From Hymenobacter chitinivorans DSM 11115 (lineage in GTDB: Bacteria > Bacteroidota > Bacteroidia > Cytophagales > Hymenobacteraceae), in contig NZ_PGFA01000001.1 of the NCBI RefSeq assembly GCF_002797555.1, positions 2,604,001-2,668,000 of the forward strand: a DNA stretch of 64,000 nt, in the 5' to 3' direction. The translations under genes were made by a program, and so were the position numbers. Every line of letters starts with the position of its first letter. Position 1 is the first letter of the stretch. Shown piece by piece: positions 26,601 to 35,080 of the stretch. The notes under the pieces were generated by a model. It ran no database searches. It was not told the DNA's origin and saw only the letters and a program-made list of their open reading frames with translations.

Positions 26601-28988
26601 GTGAAGAAGTTTTATTCAAAAGTCAATTCCTACTTCAGCGCCCGGTTTGTGGCCCTGCTGCTGGCTGTTATCGTTGGGCTCAACGGCCTGGCGCTGTATC
26701 TCAGTCTGCGGCCGGCCCGGGCCCAGCAGCCCGCCGCGGCCCCGGTCCCGCAGTCGGCAGCCTTCACCGCCACAGCCCCGGGCAGCGTGTTCGACTTTCA
26801 GCAGTACGACCCGCTCGACCGGCAGCGCCTGAGTCGCGACACGACGTACCAGGCCCGGCCCCGGCCCCACAGCCCGGTGCGCTACCAGCTGCGCAGGGGC
26901 GCCACCGTGTTTGGCTGGCACCCCTACTGGATGGATAATGCCTACGTCAACTACGATTTTAACCTGCTTTCCTACGTGGCGTTTCACGGCTACGAGGCCA
27001 CCCGGACCGGTGAACTGACCGAGCCTTCGCGCAGCGACTTCGACGGACTGCTACAGGCCGCCCACCGCACCAACCCACACTGCAAGGTGCTGCTGAGCGT
27101 GGCCTACCGCGAAACCGAGGCCGATACGCTGCTCTTCAGCGCCGACAGCGTGGCCACGGCGGCCCGCAACCAGCTCGTGGAAAACGTGGTGGACGAGGTG
27201 CTGGCCCAGAATGCCGACGGCGTAAATCTGAACCTGGACTTCGGGCTGCCCACTCCCACCTGGACGCCCCAAACCCGCCAGCAGCTGGTAGCGGAAAGCC
27301 AGCAGCTAGCCAAGCGCCAGCAGGCCTGGCAGCAGAAGCGCGACTCCCTGGCCCCGGCCCTGGCCGCCCTGAACCACGCCCAGGTGATGGTGCTGCTGGC
27401 CCAGGGTTCGTTGGACGTGGCCCGCAAATATCTCAATCAGCGCACCGAGCAGCTCACCGCCCAAACCCGGGACCTGCAGCAGGAAATGCAGCGGCTGTCG
27501 GCCGAGCTAAGCCAGCAGGCCCAGCAGTACGTGGAGCTGGGCCTGCGCAAACAGCCCCTGGCGGCTAAGAACCAGCAGTTGCCCGCCCAGAAGAAGCTGC
27601 TGGAACGCCGCAAAAAATGGCCGGCCCCGGTGCGGCTCAACTACCAGAAAAAGCTACTCAAATACCGCCAGGATTCGACCCTGCTGGTACAATACGGCCT
27701 GCAGCTGCAGCAGCACCGCCGGGACGTGGCCGCCTACCGCCAGCAAGCCGCCGTCTACAAGCAAAGCCTGGCCGACCGCCGCACCCTGGCCGGGCAGCGC
27801 CAGGCGGCCGAAGCCGCCCTCAACCGGGCCTCGCTCGACTCGGCTTTCAAAGAGCAGCAGGTCGAGCAGTTGGCCGCCGGCTTCGCCCAGCGCAAAGCCG
27901 CCTACAAGGCCGACTCTGCCGTGGTAGCCCAGGACCAGGTGGCGCTGGGGCAGCTGCTGGCCCAGGCCGCGGCTGACTCGGCCCTCTACGCCCAGCAGCT
28001 ACCCCAGCGCCTGCAAAACCAGCAGGCCCGGGCCGGGCGGCTGCGCTCCTTCGTAGCCGATCTGGCCATGAACCTGCGTCAGGAAGACTCCTCGTTTGTG
28101 CTGACCTTGAGCGTGCCCGCCGTGGACCCCACCGAAACCTATTCCCACCTGCAGGTATTGACCAAAGTCGTCGACCTATTCGTCATCAAGCCCTACGACT
28201 ATACCGCCGGTCAGCTGCCGCCCGGGCCCATCATGCCGCTCAAGCCCACGGCGCAGTCGGGGGGGCAGGCGGTGAGTACCTCCGTGAAATACTACCTTAC
28301 CCAGGGCGTGCCGCCCGGCCAGCTGCTGGTTACGTTTGCCCACCTCAACAAGCTCTGGCCCCAGGCCAACCAGCTGCCGCCCCGCGGGTTGGCCGCCGAA
28401 AAGCCCGACCCCGCCCCGTTCCGCTACCTAACCAACAGCGTGTTCTGGCCCCAGAAAACCCTGCTGGCCCAGTCCGACAGCACCACGCTCGTCACCCTGA
28501 CGGATTTGCGCAAAATGCAGGCCTGGGTGGAAGACTCGGCTACGCTGGGGCCCAAATATTACTGGGTTGCCAAGCAGCACCTGGCCGGCGTGGGCATCTG
28601 GGCCCTGGGCTACGACAATAGCGACGACCAAACCTGGAACCTGCTGCGGGAGCGGTTTGGCGTGCCCATTGCCGAGCCCCTGCTCGACCAGATCCTGCAC
28701 GTGCTGCTGCTCTCAGTGGCGGTGCTGGTGGCGTTTTTCCTGTTTGGCCTGGCCCTGGCCCTGGCCTTGCGGGCCTACGCCATTGTCCCCAACCCGCCGC
28801 TGTTTGCCACCATCTGCGTGCTCATCGTGCTCTGCGTGGCCATTCTGGGGCTGTACCTGTGGTTTATCGACGAGCTGGACTTTTCCTCCACCCAGCTCCC
28901 CTGGATTCTGGCCTTGGCCGGCCTGTGGCTGCTGGGGTTTATTGGCTTCGTGTACAGCCGCTACTGGCGCCAGCAGGTGCTGCCGTAA
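26601..28988 (+). CDS. Membrane-anchored GH18-like protein with coiled-coil insertion
   Basis: A 795-residue protein with a GTG start, 78 bp after the CIS ATPase on the same strand. Residues 16-36 form one membrane segment. A GH18-type TIM barrel begins with FGWHPYWMDN and is split: after strand β4 a Gln/Ala/Arg-rich coiled coil of ~260 residues (~224-484) intervenes, then the barrel resumes (LTLSVPAVDP, VIKPYDYT, GVGIWALGYDN). The motif that should read DGxDxDxE is DGVNLNLD (206-213), with Asp213 in place of the catalytic Glu, so chitinase activity is doubtful. Three membrane helices follow (~699-725, 735-755, 765-785). The predicted topology places the barrel and coil in the periplasm and both ends in the cytoplasm. 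Possible roles are glycan binding or anchoring and gating of the CIS; both are inferred. Confidence 0.75.
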   Translation: MKKFYSKVNSYFSARFVALLLAVIVGLNGLALYLSLRPARAQQPAAAPVPQSAAFTATAPGSVFDFQQYDPLDRQRLSRDTTYQARPRPHSPVRYQLRRGATVFGWHPYWMDNAYVNYDFNLLSYVAFHGYEATRTGELTEPSRSDFDGLLQAAHRTNPHCKVLLSVAYRETEADTLLFSADSVATAARNQLVENVVDEVLAQNADGVNLNLDFGLPTPTWTPQTRQQLVAESQQLAKRQQAWQQKRDSLAPALAALNHAQVMVLLAQGSLDVARKYLNQRTEQLTAQTRDLQQEMQRLSAELSQQAQQYVELGLRKQPLAAKNQQLPAQKKLLERRKKWPAPVRLNYQKKLLKYRQDSTLLVQYGLQLQQHRRDVAAYRQQAAVYKQSLADRRTLAGQRQAAEAALNRASLDSAFKEQQVEQLAAGFAQRKAAYKADSAVVAQDQVALGQLLAQAAADSALYAQQLPQRLQNQQARAGRLRSFVADLAMNLRQEDSSFVLTLSVPAVDPTETYSHLQVLTKVVDLFVIKPYDYTAGQLPPGPIMPLKPTAQSGGQAVSTSVKYYLTQGVPPGQLLVTFAHLNKLWPQANQLPPRGLAAEKPDPAPFRYLTNSVFWPQKTLLAQSDSTTLVTLTDLRKMQAWVEDSATLGPKYYWVAKQHLAGVGIWALGYDNSDDQTWNLLRERFGVPIAEPLLDQILHVLLLSVAVLVAFFLFGLALALALRAYAIVPNPPLFATICVLIVLCVAILGLYLWFIDELDFSSTQLPWILALAGLWLLGFIGFVYSRYWRQQVLP

Positions 28989-28999
28989 CGCCTGCGGCT

Positions 29000-29272
29000 T
29001 TATTCCACCGGGGCCGTATCGGCCAGCATGCTCACGGCTGCCACCACCAGCCGGGTCAGGTAGATGCCCACCAGGCAGAGCACGAAGAGCAGCACTTCGA
29101 GGGTCGTTTCGTTGTGGTGCAGCTCCTGCACCACCATTTCGTAGTGAGCCGTGGATACTTCCAGCAACTGGTGCAGGCCCATGGAGAGCAGCAAGGCTAC
29201 GATAAGGGCCCCAAAGAGCCACAGGAACTCGCGCAGAAAGGACTGCTTCAAGCCGGCTAGAAAGTCTTTCAT
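29000..29272 (-). CDS. Small two-helix membrane protein
   Basis: A 90-residue protein with two hydrophobic helices (FLWLFGALIVALLLSMGL and LEVLLFVLCLVGIYLTRLVV) separated by a polar, Glu/His-rich loop. No family is recognised. It converges with the GH18-like gene, whose stop lies 11 bp away. The hydrophobic pattern and clean ATG start support a real gene. Confidence 0.55.
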   Translation of the reverse strand: MKDFLAGLKQSFLREFLWLFGALIVALLLSMGLHQLLEVSTAHYEMVVQELHHNETTLEVLLFVLCLVGIYLTRLVVAAVSMLADTAPVE

Positions 29273-29416
29273 AATGCTGATAAAGCTATTGGTTCGCCCG
29301 GGGGCCGGCTATGCGCTAACGCTCAATACTACACAGTTATAATCAGCCGCTTCGCCCTCGTGGTTAAACTTACGCTGAATAACGGCGCGGCGCAATACAG
29401 CTGCCCCGGAAAGCCG

Positions 29417-29462
29417 AAAAGCGTGGTTTACCTGGGCAGCTGCCCAGGTAAACCACGCTTTT
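29417..29462. terminator. Perfect 46-bp palindrome, bidirectional terminator
   Basis: The two 23-nt halves (29417-29439 and 29440-29462) are exact reverse complements, with a GC-rich stem, an AGCT centre, an A tract on the left and a T tract on the right. It lies 22 bp after the stop of the aldehyde dehydrogenase gene on the minus strand and can terminate transcription in both directions. Confidence 0.85.
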
Positions 29463-29484
29463 GAGAACAGGATAAAACCCGAAC

Positions 29485-31029
29485 TTAAATTTTCTCGGGC
29501 AGCAGCGTCGCCTCGGGGTAGTTGCCGAGCACGGGCTGGGCCGGGGCGCCTTCCGTCACGGCTTCCACCAGCAGCTTACCCCCCACGAAAGCCCCTTTCC
29601 AGGACTCGCCCAGGCCGCCAAATACCTCTTCCCGGTCACCGCGGGAGCGGAGCTTGTTGACGCCCATCTTAAAGGCCCGCACTTCCTTGGCCGTGCGCTG
29701 GGCCCACTTCTCGTCGTCCGAAGCCAGGGCCCCGACCAGGGCGCCGTTGCTGATGTTCATCTCGCCCACGAGTTCCTCCACCCGGTCGACGAGCACGATG
29801 GAGTCAATCGGGCCGAAGGGTTCCTTGAAGTACAGCTCGCTCTGCCGGGGCAGGTTGACCAAGGCCCGCGGGGCGCGGTAGGCGCTCATATCCTGGCCGG
29901 GCAGAAATAGGCTTTCGTCGAGCTTGCCCTGGAAAATGGGCGTGGCGCCGGTTTTGAGGGCGTTGTCGTAGAGCCGGTCGAGGTCTTCGGCCTGGGCTTT
30001 GTTGATTACCGGACCAAAGGCCAGCTCGGGCAGTTTGTCGCCGGGGTTGTCGACGAGCGTGGGGTTGCCTACTTTCAGGCTCTTGACGGCCTCCCAGTAG
30101 GTTTCCAGGAACTGCGGAAACAGGCTGCGCTGCACCACGAAGCGCACGTAGGCCGTGCAGCGCTGCTTGCCGTAGTCGTAGCCCTTCTTGAGCTGGTCGG
30201 CCAGGGAGTTCCAGTCGGAATAATCCCAGATGCCGTAGGTGTTCACGCCTTCCATTTCCAGCATGTAGCGCTTGTGCTCCTGGCTCAGGGCGTCGGCAAT
30301 GTTGCGGCCGTTGTAGCGGCCACCCACGAAGCTGAGACAATCCACGGCTTCGTTTTTGACCAGCACCTCGCTCAGCTCGCCGCCACCACCGCTCACCAGC
30401 GTCACGGGCAAACCGCAGCGGCGGGCAATGGCGAAGGCGAAGCTCAGGGAAATAAAGCCGCCGTCGGTGGGGGTTTTGGCAATAACCGAGTTGCCGCACA
30501 AAGCCTGCACCAGCACCGCGTGCAAGAGCACCGAGTGCGGGTAGTTCCAGGAAGCAATGTTGGAAACCAAACCCAGCGGCTTGCGGGAGCCCAGCATTTC
30601 CTCGATGTTGTCGACGTACCACTGCACGCCCTCGATGGCGCGGTCAATGTCGGTGAAGCCCAGCTTGTAGGTTTTGCCAATTTCCCACATCAGCAGCTTG
30701 CCCACCAGTTCTACGTGGGGCCGCAGCTGGTTGAGGCATTCCTGCACTTTGCTGCGGCGCTCATCCAGGTCGGTGCCCGCCCAGGCGGCGGCTTCGCCTT
30801 TGGCAAACTGCACGGCTTTCAGGGCCGTTTCGCGGTTGAGCATGGGCATCCAGCCCAGCTGGGTGCCGTCGATGGGCGAGGTGAATTCGCGGGGCGTGCC
30901 GGGCTCCTGCCACCGGCCTTCCATCAGGTTTTGAAACTTACCGTCCGGGGTGAAAATTTCGGGCGTAATCTGCTTAACCTGATTCAGCAACGAGCCGAAT
31001 TCTACCGCGGGCGAAATGATTTTGGGCAT
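29485..31029 (-). CDS. Aldehyde dehydrogenase family protein
   Basis: A 514-residue NAD(P)-dependent aldehyde dehydrogenase. The cofactor-binding part includes SNIASWNYPHS and GNSVIAKTPTDGG. The active site has the Glu in EMEGVN and the nucleophile Cys in GKQRCTA; FKEPFGPIDSIVLV follows near the C-terminus. The ATG at 31029 (MPKIISPAVEF) is chosen because the upstream extension is Pro-rich, unlike the family, and would overlap the fbp gene. The substrate cannot be read from the sequence; the flanking fructose-bisphosphatase and uronate genes suggest central carbon or sugar-acid metabolism. Confidence 0.85.
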   Translation of the reverse strand: MPKIISPAVEFGSLLNQVKQITPEIFTPDGKFQNLMEGRWQEPGTPREFTSPIDGTQLGWMPMLNRETALKAVQFAKGEAAAWAGTDLDERRSKVQECLNQLRPHVELVGKLLMWEIGKTYKLGFTDIDRAIEGVQWYVDNIEEMLGSRKPLGLVSNIASWNYPHSVLLHAVLVQALCGNSVIAKTPTDGGFISLSFAFAIARRCGLPVTLVSGGGGELSEVLVKNEAVDCLSFVGGRYNGRNIADALSQEHKRYMLEMEGVNTYGIWDYSDWNSLADQLKKGYDYGKQRCTAYVRFVVQRSLFPQFLETYWEAVKSLKVGNPTLVDNPGDKLPELAFGPVINKAQAEDLDRLYDNALKTGATPIFQGKLDESLFLPGQDMSAYRAPRALVNLPRQSELYFKEPFGPIDSIVLVDRVEELVGEMNISNGALVGALASDDEKWAQRTAKEVRAFKMGVNKLRSRGDREEVFGGLGESWKGAFVGGKLLVEAVTEGAPAQPVLGNYPEATLLPEKI

Positions 31030-31132
31030 GAAGGAAAGTGTGAGGGTGTTGGATGAAACCGGGCGGGTGGGAGCAGATAGAGCGGGCGGGGCCGGGTAAA
31101 AGCCGCGGACGAAGAAAGGTGTTTGCGCTAAC

Positions 31133-32164
31133 TTAGGCAACCTTGGCCGTAGCGGCCCCTTCCTGGGTCATGCAGGCCACCAAGTCGTCGACCATGTCGG
31201 AGGAGCCGATGAAGAGCGGGGCGCGCTGGTGGTAGTCGGTGGGCACAATGTCGAGCACGGCCTCGGCCCCGGCCAGGGCTTTGCCGCCGGCCTGCTCGAT
31301 AAGGAAAGCCAGTGGGTAGCCTTCGTAGAGCAGACGCAGCTTGCCGTTGAGGTTTTTGGCCGTGGGCGGGTACAAATAAATGCCGCCTTTGAACAGGTTG
31401 CGGTGGTAGTCGGCCACCAAGGACCCGATGTAGCGGCCACTGTAGCGCCGCTGCTTGCACTCGGTCAGGTAGCAGCGCACCCACTCGGGATAGTCGAGCC
31501 AGTTGCCCTCGTTGCAGGAAAAGGTGGTGCCCTGCTCCGGGATTTTTACCCCGTCGTGGGACAAGAAAAACTCGCCCAGGGAGTGCTCATACGTGAAGCA
31601 GGCTACCCCGTGCCCGGTGCTATACACGAGCATGGTGCTGGAGCCGTACAGGATATAGCCGGCGGCCACCTGCTTGCGCCCGCCCTGCAAAAAGTCTTCG
31701 CGGGTGGCCTTGGTCCCCATCGGCGACACCCGGCGGTAGATGCTGAAAATGGTACCGATGCTGACGTTGACGTCGATGTTGGAGGAACCGTCCAGGGGGT
31801 CCATGGCCACTACGTAGCGGCCCTGGTCGTTGCCGGTGTGGATAATTTCGTCGTCTTCCTCCGACAGGATGGCGCAGGCCTCGCCACCATTCTTCAGGGC
31901 CCGGATAAAGCGAATGTTGGCCACTACGTCGAGCTTCTGCTGCTGCTCGCCCTGCACGTTCTGGGCGCCGTAGTTGCCGGTAATGTCCATCAGGCCGGCC
32001 CGGTTGATTTCCCGGTTCACGATTTTGGCGGCCAAAGCAATGTCGCGCAGCAACTGACTCAGCTCCCCGGTAGCGAAGGGAAACTCAGACTGCTTGCGCA
32101 TGATATAGCGGTCCAGCGTAGTCCCGACGGGGCTGGCAAGGGTGTTTTCGTTAGGAGCACTCAT
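31133..32164 (-). CDS. fbp: Fructose-1,6-bisphosphatase class 1
   Basis: A 343-residue enzyme that hydrolyses fructose-1,6-bisphosphate to fructose-6-phosphate, the committed gluconeogenic step. Signatures are [28 protein letters not shown] and the C-terminal [20 protein letters not shown]. The ATG at 32164 (MSAPNENTL) gives the usual family length; the 45-residue upstream extension is not family-like. It makes sense beside the uronate operon, because growth on uronic acids yields pyruvate and triose phosphate and needs gluconeogenesis. Confidence 0.96.
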   Translation of the reverse strand: MSAPNENTLASPVGTTLDRYIMRKQSEFPFATGELSQLLRDIALAAKIVNREINRAGLMDITGNYGAQNVQGEQQQKLDVVANIRFIRALKNGGEACAILSEEDDEIIHTGNDQGRYVVAMDPLDGSSNIDVNVSIGTIFSIYRRVSPMGTKATREDFLQGGRKQVAAGYILYGSSTMLVYSTGHGVACFTYEHSLGEFFLSHDGVKIPEQGTTFSCNEGNWLDYPEWVRCYLTECKQRRYSGRYIGSLVADYHRNLFKGGIYLYPPTAKNLNGKLRLLYEGYPLAFLIEQAGGKALAGAEAVLDIVPTDYHQRAPLFIGSSDMVDDLVACMTQEGAATAKVA

Positions 32165-32455
32165 GGGTGAGGTCAGAAAGTGGCGGGTAAGATTGGGGCA
32201 ATAGGCTAGCGTACCGCCCGGTTTCCGGCGGTATTTGAGGAGAATTCGAAGGCAGAATTGGAGAGCAGGCCGCGAATCCCGGACACGAAGCCCGGCCAAA
32301 GCTAGACAATGGAAGCGGCTTGCTGTGGAAACGTTTGCGCAGACCCGGTGTTACCGGGCCCAGAGCGGCGCACTGCGCAGGTACTTAAGTTAAGAGGTGC
32401 GGCCAACCCCGGGTTTGCCACCACTACAGCAACAAGCCCGGGGCATTCGGTGGCC
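32165..32455. other. Intergenic region upstream of fbp
   Basis: About 290 bp without a gene. It contains a perfect 8-bp palindrome AAACGTTT (32329-32336) followed by GC, which resembles half of the LacI-type box found elsewhere in the window but lacks the second AACGTT. A GC-rich inverted repeat (32407-32417 with 32433-32443, one wobble pair) lies just past the stop of the DUF4440-like gene and may be a weak terminator without a clear T tract. Confidence 0.35.
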
Positions 32456-32932
32456 TTAGCTTTTGGCTTCGGGCTGTTTCTGGCTTTGCCAGAGCACCAC
32501 CTGCCAACCTTTTTTGGCGTCCTTCACCTGCACCACCACGTACTTGAGGTGGGCCACGTTGGGCGTGCCGTCGGGCTTGTTGGGCTGGTAAATGGTGATG
32601 GTCCCGTTGACGACGGCCGCCTTGCCGTCGTTGTAGGCCCGCACGTTCAGGGCTTCCACGTCAATCTTGTCGTAGACGCTCTTGCCCTCCCGAATCGACT
32701 GGATGTAATCCGCTTTGCCGTTCTGCTTGCCGTTGGAGTGGGTGTACACCAGGTCGTCGGCAAAGACTTTTTCCAGGAAGGCGTAGTCTTTTTTGACCTG
32801 AGCCTCGAAGCGCTGCCGCTCCAGGGCTTCTACTTCTTTGGCAGCGGCCATATCTTTCTTGTTGGTTGAGGTTTGGGCCACAGCGGCCAGGCCGAGCACG
32901 AGCAGCAGGGCAAACGCGAGGAGTCGTTTCAT
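32456..32932 (-). CDS. DUF4440/SnoaL-like secreted protein
   Basis: A 158-residue protein with a signal peptide (MKRLLAFALLLVLGLAAVAQ) followed by an NTF2-like/DUF4440 domain: EALERQRFEAQVKKDYAFLE, FADDLVYTHSNGK, SIREGKSVYDKIDVE and HLKYVVVQVKDAKKGWQVVL. The start at 32932 is chosen because it places the signal peptide at the N-terminus. Such domains are small binding or hydrolytic folds with very varied roles. It lies 25 bp after the hexuronate transporter gene and may be the last gene of the uronate operon. Confidence 0.8.
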   Translation of the reverse strand: MKRLLAFALLLVLGLAAVAQTSTNKKDMAAAKEVEALERQRFEAQVKKDYAFLEKVFADDLVYTHSNGKQNGKADYIQSIREGKSVYDKIDVEALNVRAYNDGKAAVVNGTITIYQPNKPDGTPNVAHLKYVVVQVKDAKKGWQVVLWQSQKQPEAKS

Positions 32933-32957
32933 AGAGGTGGTGGGAGTTGCTAACGGA

Positions 32958-34319
32958 TTAGGCTTCGAGGTCAATTTTCTTCATGCGGGGCGCCAAAAAG
33001 TGCATCAGCACCCAGGCCAGCAGGTAGGCCGCGCCGCAAATCCAGAACATGATGAAGTAGGCCTTGTCGAGCTGACCGATGCTTTCGTAGTACACGAACA
33101 TGCGCTTCTGCACCAGGGCCGTGAGGGCAATGCCGCCCAGGCCGCCGGCCATGCCGCCAATGCCGGTTACCGAAGCCACGGCCCGCTTGGGGAACATGTC
33201 CGACACGGTGGTGAAGATATTCGCGCTCCAGGCCTGGTGAGCCGCGGCGGCAATACCGATTACCAATACGGCCAGCCACATGTCCACTTGCCCCAGGCGT
33301 TGGGCAAACACAATTGGGAACACGCAGAGGGCAATGAGCAGCATCGAGGTTTTGCGGGCCTTGAAGGGAGCCCAGCCGCTCTTGATGAAGTTGAGCGGAA
33401 TCCAGCCGCCGCCGATGCTGCCCACGCTCGAGAGGATATACACCACCGCCACGGGCAACGATACGGCCGTGCCTTTCAGGCCGTACTGCTTATTGAGGAA
33501 GTCGGGCAACCAGAACAGGTAGAACCACCAGATGGGGTCGGTCAGGAACTTGCCCAGCACGAAGGCCCAGGTCTGGCGGAAGGTGAGCAGCTTAAACCAG
33601 GATACTTTGGGCTCGGTCTCGATGGAAGCGGCGGCCATATCGTCTACGTCGGAGTGGATGTAGTCGAACTCGGCTTTGGTCAGCTTAGCATGGCGGGCAG
33701 GCACTTCATAGAGCGCAAACCACAGCACCAGCCAGACGAAGCCAAAGGCGCCGGTGATGATAAAGGCCCACTTCCAACCGATGGTTTCGGCAATGAGCGG
33801 TACGGTTATCGGGGCAATAATGGCGCCCACGTTGGAGCCGGAATTGAAAATACCGGTGGCCAGGGCCCGCTCCTTCTGCGGAAACCACTCGGCCGTGGTT
33901 TTGATGGCAGCCGGGAAGTTGCCGGCCTCGGTTACGCCCAGAAATGCCCGGGCCACCGAAAAACCGAAGGTGCTGCTCACGAAGGCGTGGCCAATGGCGG
34001 CCAGGCTCCACAGGAAGGTCGACAGCGCGTAGCCCATCTTGGTCCCGAGCTTGTCGATAACCCGGCCCACGCCCAGCATCCCGAGCGAGTAGGCCAGCTT
34101 AAAGGCAATTTCGATGTTAGCGTAGTCGCCCGAGTTCCAGTGAAACTCAACTTCCAAATAGGGCTTGAGCAGGGAAATTACCGCCCGGTCGAGGTAGTTG
34201 ACCGTGGTGGCAAAAAAGACCAGCGAGCAGATGGTCCAGCGGTATTTACCCATGGGGGAGTTTTCCAGCAAGGGTGAGTTGGGCGCGGCTGGGGGGATAA
34301 CCGGGGCTGTTTGCATCAC
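32958..34319 (-). CDS. exuT: Hexuronate MFS transporter (ExuT-like)
   Basis: A 453-residue MFS transporter of the anion:cation symporter type. The N-terminal helix pair includes FFATTVNYLDRAVISLLKPY, the signature region is FLGVTEAGNFPAAIKTTAEW, and the next helices follow FNSGSNVGAIIAPITVPL. This pattern is typical of glucuronate/galacturonate importers. It overlaps the KDPG aldolase stop by 4 bp and belongs to the uronate operon. It should bring D-galacturonate or D-glucuronate across the inner membrane by proton symport. Confidence 0.88.
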   Translation of the reverse strand: MMQTAPVIPPAAPNSPLLENSPMGKYRWTICSLVFFATTVNYLDRAVISLLKPYLEVEFHWNSGDYANIEIAFKLAYSLGMLGVGRVIDKLGTKMGYALSTFLWSLAAIGHAFVSSTFGFSVARAFLGVTEAGNFPAAIKTTAEWFPQKERALATGIFNSGSNVGAIIAPITVPLIAETIGWKWAFIITGAFGFVWLVLWFALYEVPARHAKLTKAEFDYIHSDVDDMAAASIETEPKVSWFKLLTFRQTWAFVLGKFLTDPIWWFYLFWLPDFLNKQYGLKGTAVSLPVAVVYILSSVGSIGGGWIPLNFIKSGWAPFKARKTSMLLIALCVFPIVFAQRLGQVDMWLAVLVIGIAAAAHQAWSANIFTTVSDMFPKRAVASVTGIGGMAGGLGGIALTALVQKRMFVYYESIGQLDKAYFIMFWICGAAYLLAWVLMHFLAPRMKKIDLEA

Positions 34320-34972
34320 GAGGCGCGAGAGGTGAGAAATTGCATGAGCGGCGCAATACGCGGCGCGATGACGGCCACGTCATCGGCACCTTTAAAGAGT
34401 TGGGAGCCAATCCCAACCACGTTCACGCCGGCCCCAAACCACTCGGTGAGGCTGGCTTCGGTGGGCTCTACGCCGCCGGTTACCATCAGCTTCACCGTAG
34501 GCATCGGCCCGCGCAGACTCTTAATAAAATCGGGCCCCAGCACGTTGCCGGGGAAGATTTTCACCAGGCCCGCGCCCAGCTGCTGGGCGTTGTAGACTTC
34601 GGTGAGGGTCATGGCGCCGGGCACCCAGGCCACGTCGTGGCGGTGGCAGGCCTCGGCCACGTCGGTGGTCATGATGGGCTGCACCACGAAGTCGGCGCCG
34701 GCACTAATGAACTGTTCGGCCTGGGCGGCGGTGTAGATGGTGCCGATGCCCAGGAGCATTTCGGGCAGGTGCTCCCGCACGTAGCGCTGCAGCTGGCCAA
34801 AGACCTCGAAAGCGTTGGCGCCGCGGTTCGTGAATTCAAATACGCGGATACCACCCTCGTAGCAAGCCTGCACCACGCGCCGGGCGTAGGCCGCATCAGC
34901 GTGAAAGAAGACCGGCACCAGCGGCGCCGCAAGCACGCGCTCCAGAACTTCGGCGGAAGAGTATTGGGACAT
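34316..34972 (-). CDS. kdgA: 2-dehydro-3-deoxy-6-phosphogluconate aldolase
   Basis: A 218-residue class I aldolase that cleaves KDPG to pyruvate and glyceraldehyde-3-phosphate. Visible are the catalytic Glu in FEFTNRGAN, GIGTIYTAAQAEQFISAGAD, the Schiff-base Lys in VKIFPGN and the phosphate-binding VTGGVEPTE. It is coupled to exuT by a 4-bp overlap and follows kdgK, so it completes the uronate pathway. A paralogue lies at 62247-62906. Confidence 0.95.
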   Translation of the reverse strand: MSQYSSAEVLERVLAAPLVPVFFHADAAYARRVVQACYEGGIRVFEFTNRGANAFEVFGQLQRYVREHLPEMLLGIGTIYTAAQAEQFISAGADFVVQPIMTTDVAEACHRHDVAWVPGAMTLTEVYNAQQLGAGLVKIFPGNVLGPDFIKSLRGPMPTVKLMVTGGVEPTEASLTEWFGAGVNVVGIGSQLFKGADDVAVIAPRIAPLMQFLTSRAS

Positions 34973-34994
34973 TTTCTTGGTTGTTGATTGTTGG

Positions 34995-35080
34995 GAGTTG
35001 ATTGTTTGTTGCTGATTGCTGGGAGTTGATTGTTATCGTTGAACGGCAACAATCAACTCCCAGCAATCAGCAATCAACTC
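34995..35080. repeat. Intercistronic hairpin between kdgK and kdgA
   Basis: Inverted repeat with 25-nt arms at 35010-35034 and 35048-35072 and a 13-nt loop; it extends outward with GAGTTGATTG (34995-35004) matching CAATCAACTC (35071-35080). It begins within or a few bases after the kdgK stop codon on the minus strand. It shares words (TTGATTGTT, GTTGAAC in the loop) with the hairpin after uxaA. It may be an attenuating terminator or an mRNA-stabilising element in the operon. Confidence 0.85.

Noticed and set aside
32329-32336. AAACGTTT palindrome upstream of fbp as a fourth LacI-type site
   Set aside because: Only half of the 21-bp box is present; an 8-bp match is expected by chance, so it is not counted in the regulon.
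32838-34277. 479-codon plus-strand frame opposite the hexuronate transporter
   Set aside because: His/Gly/Glu-rich shadow of the MFS gene, without hydrophobic helices or motifs.
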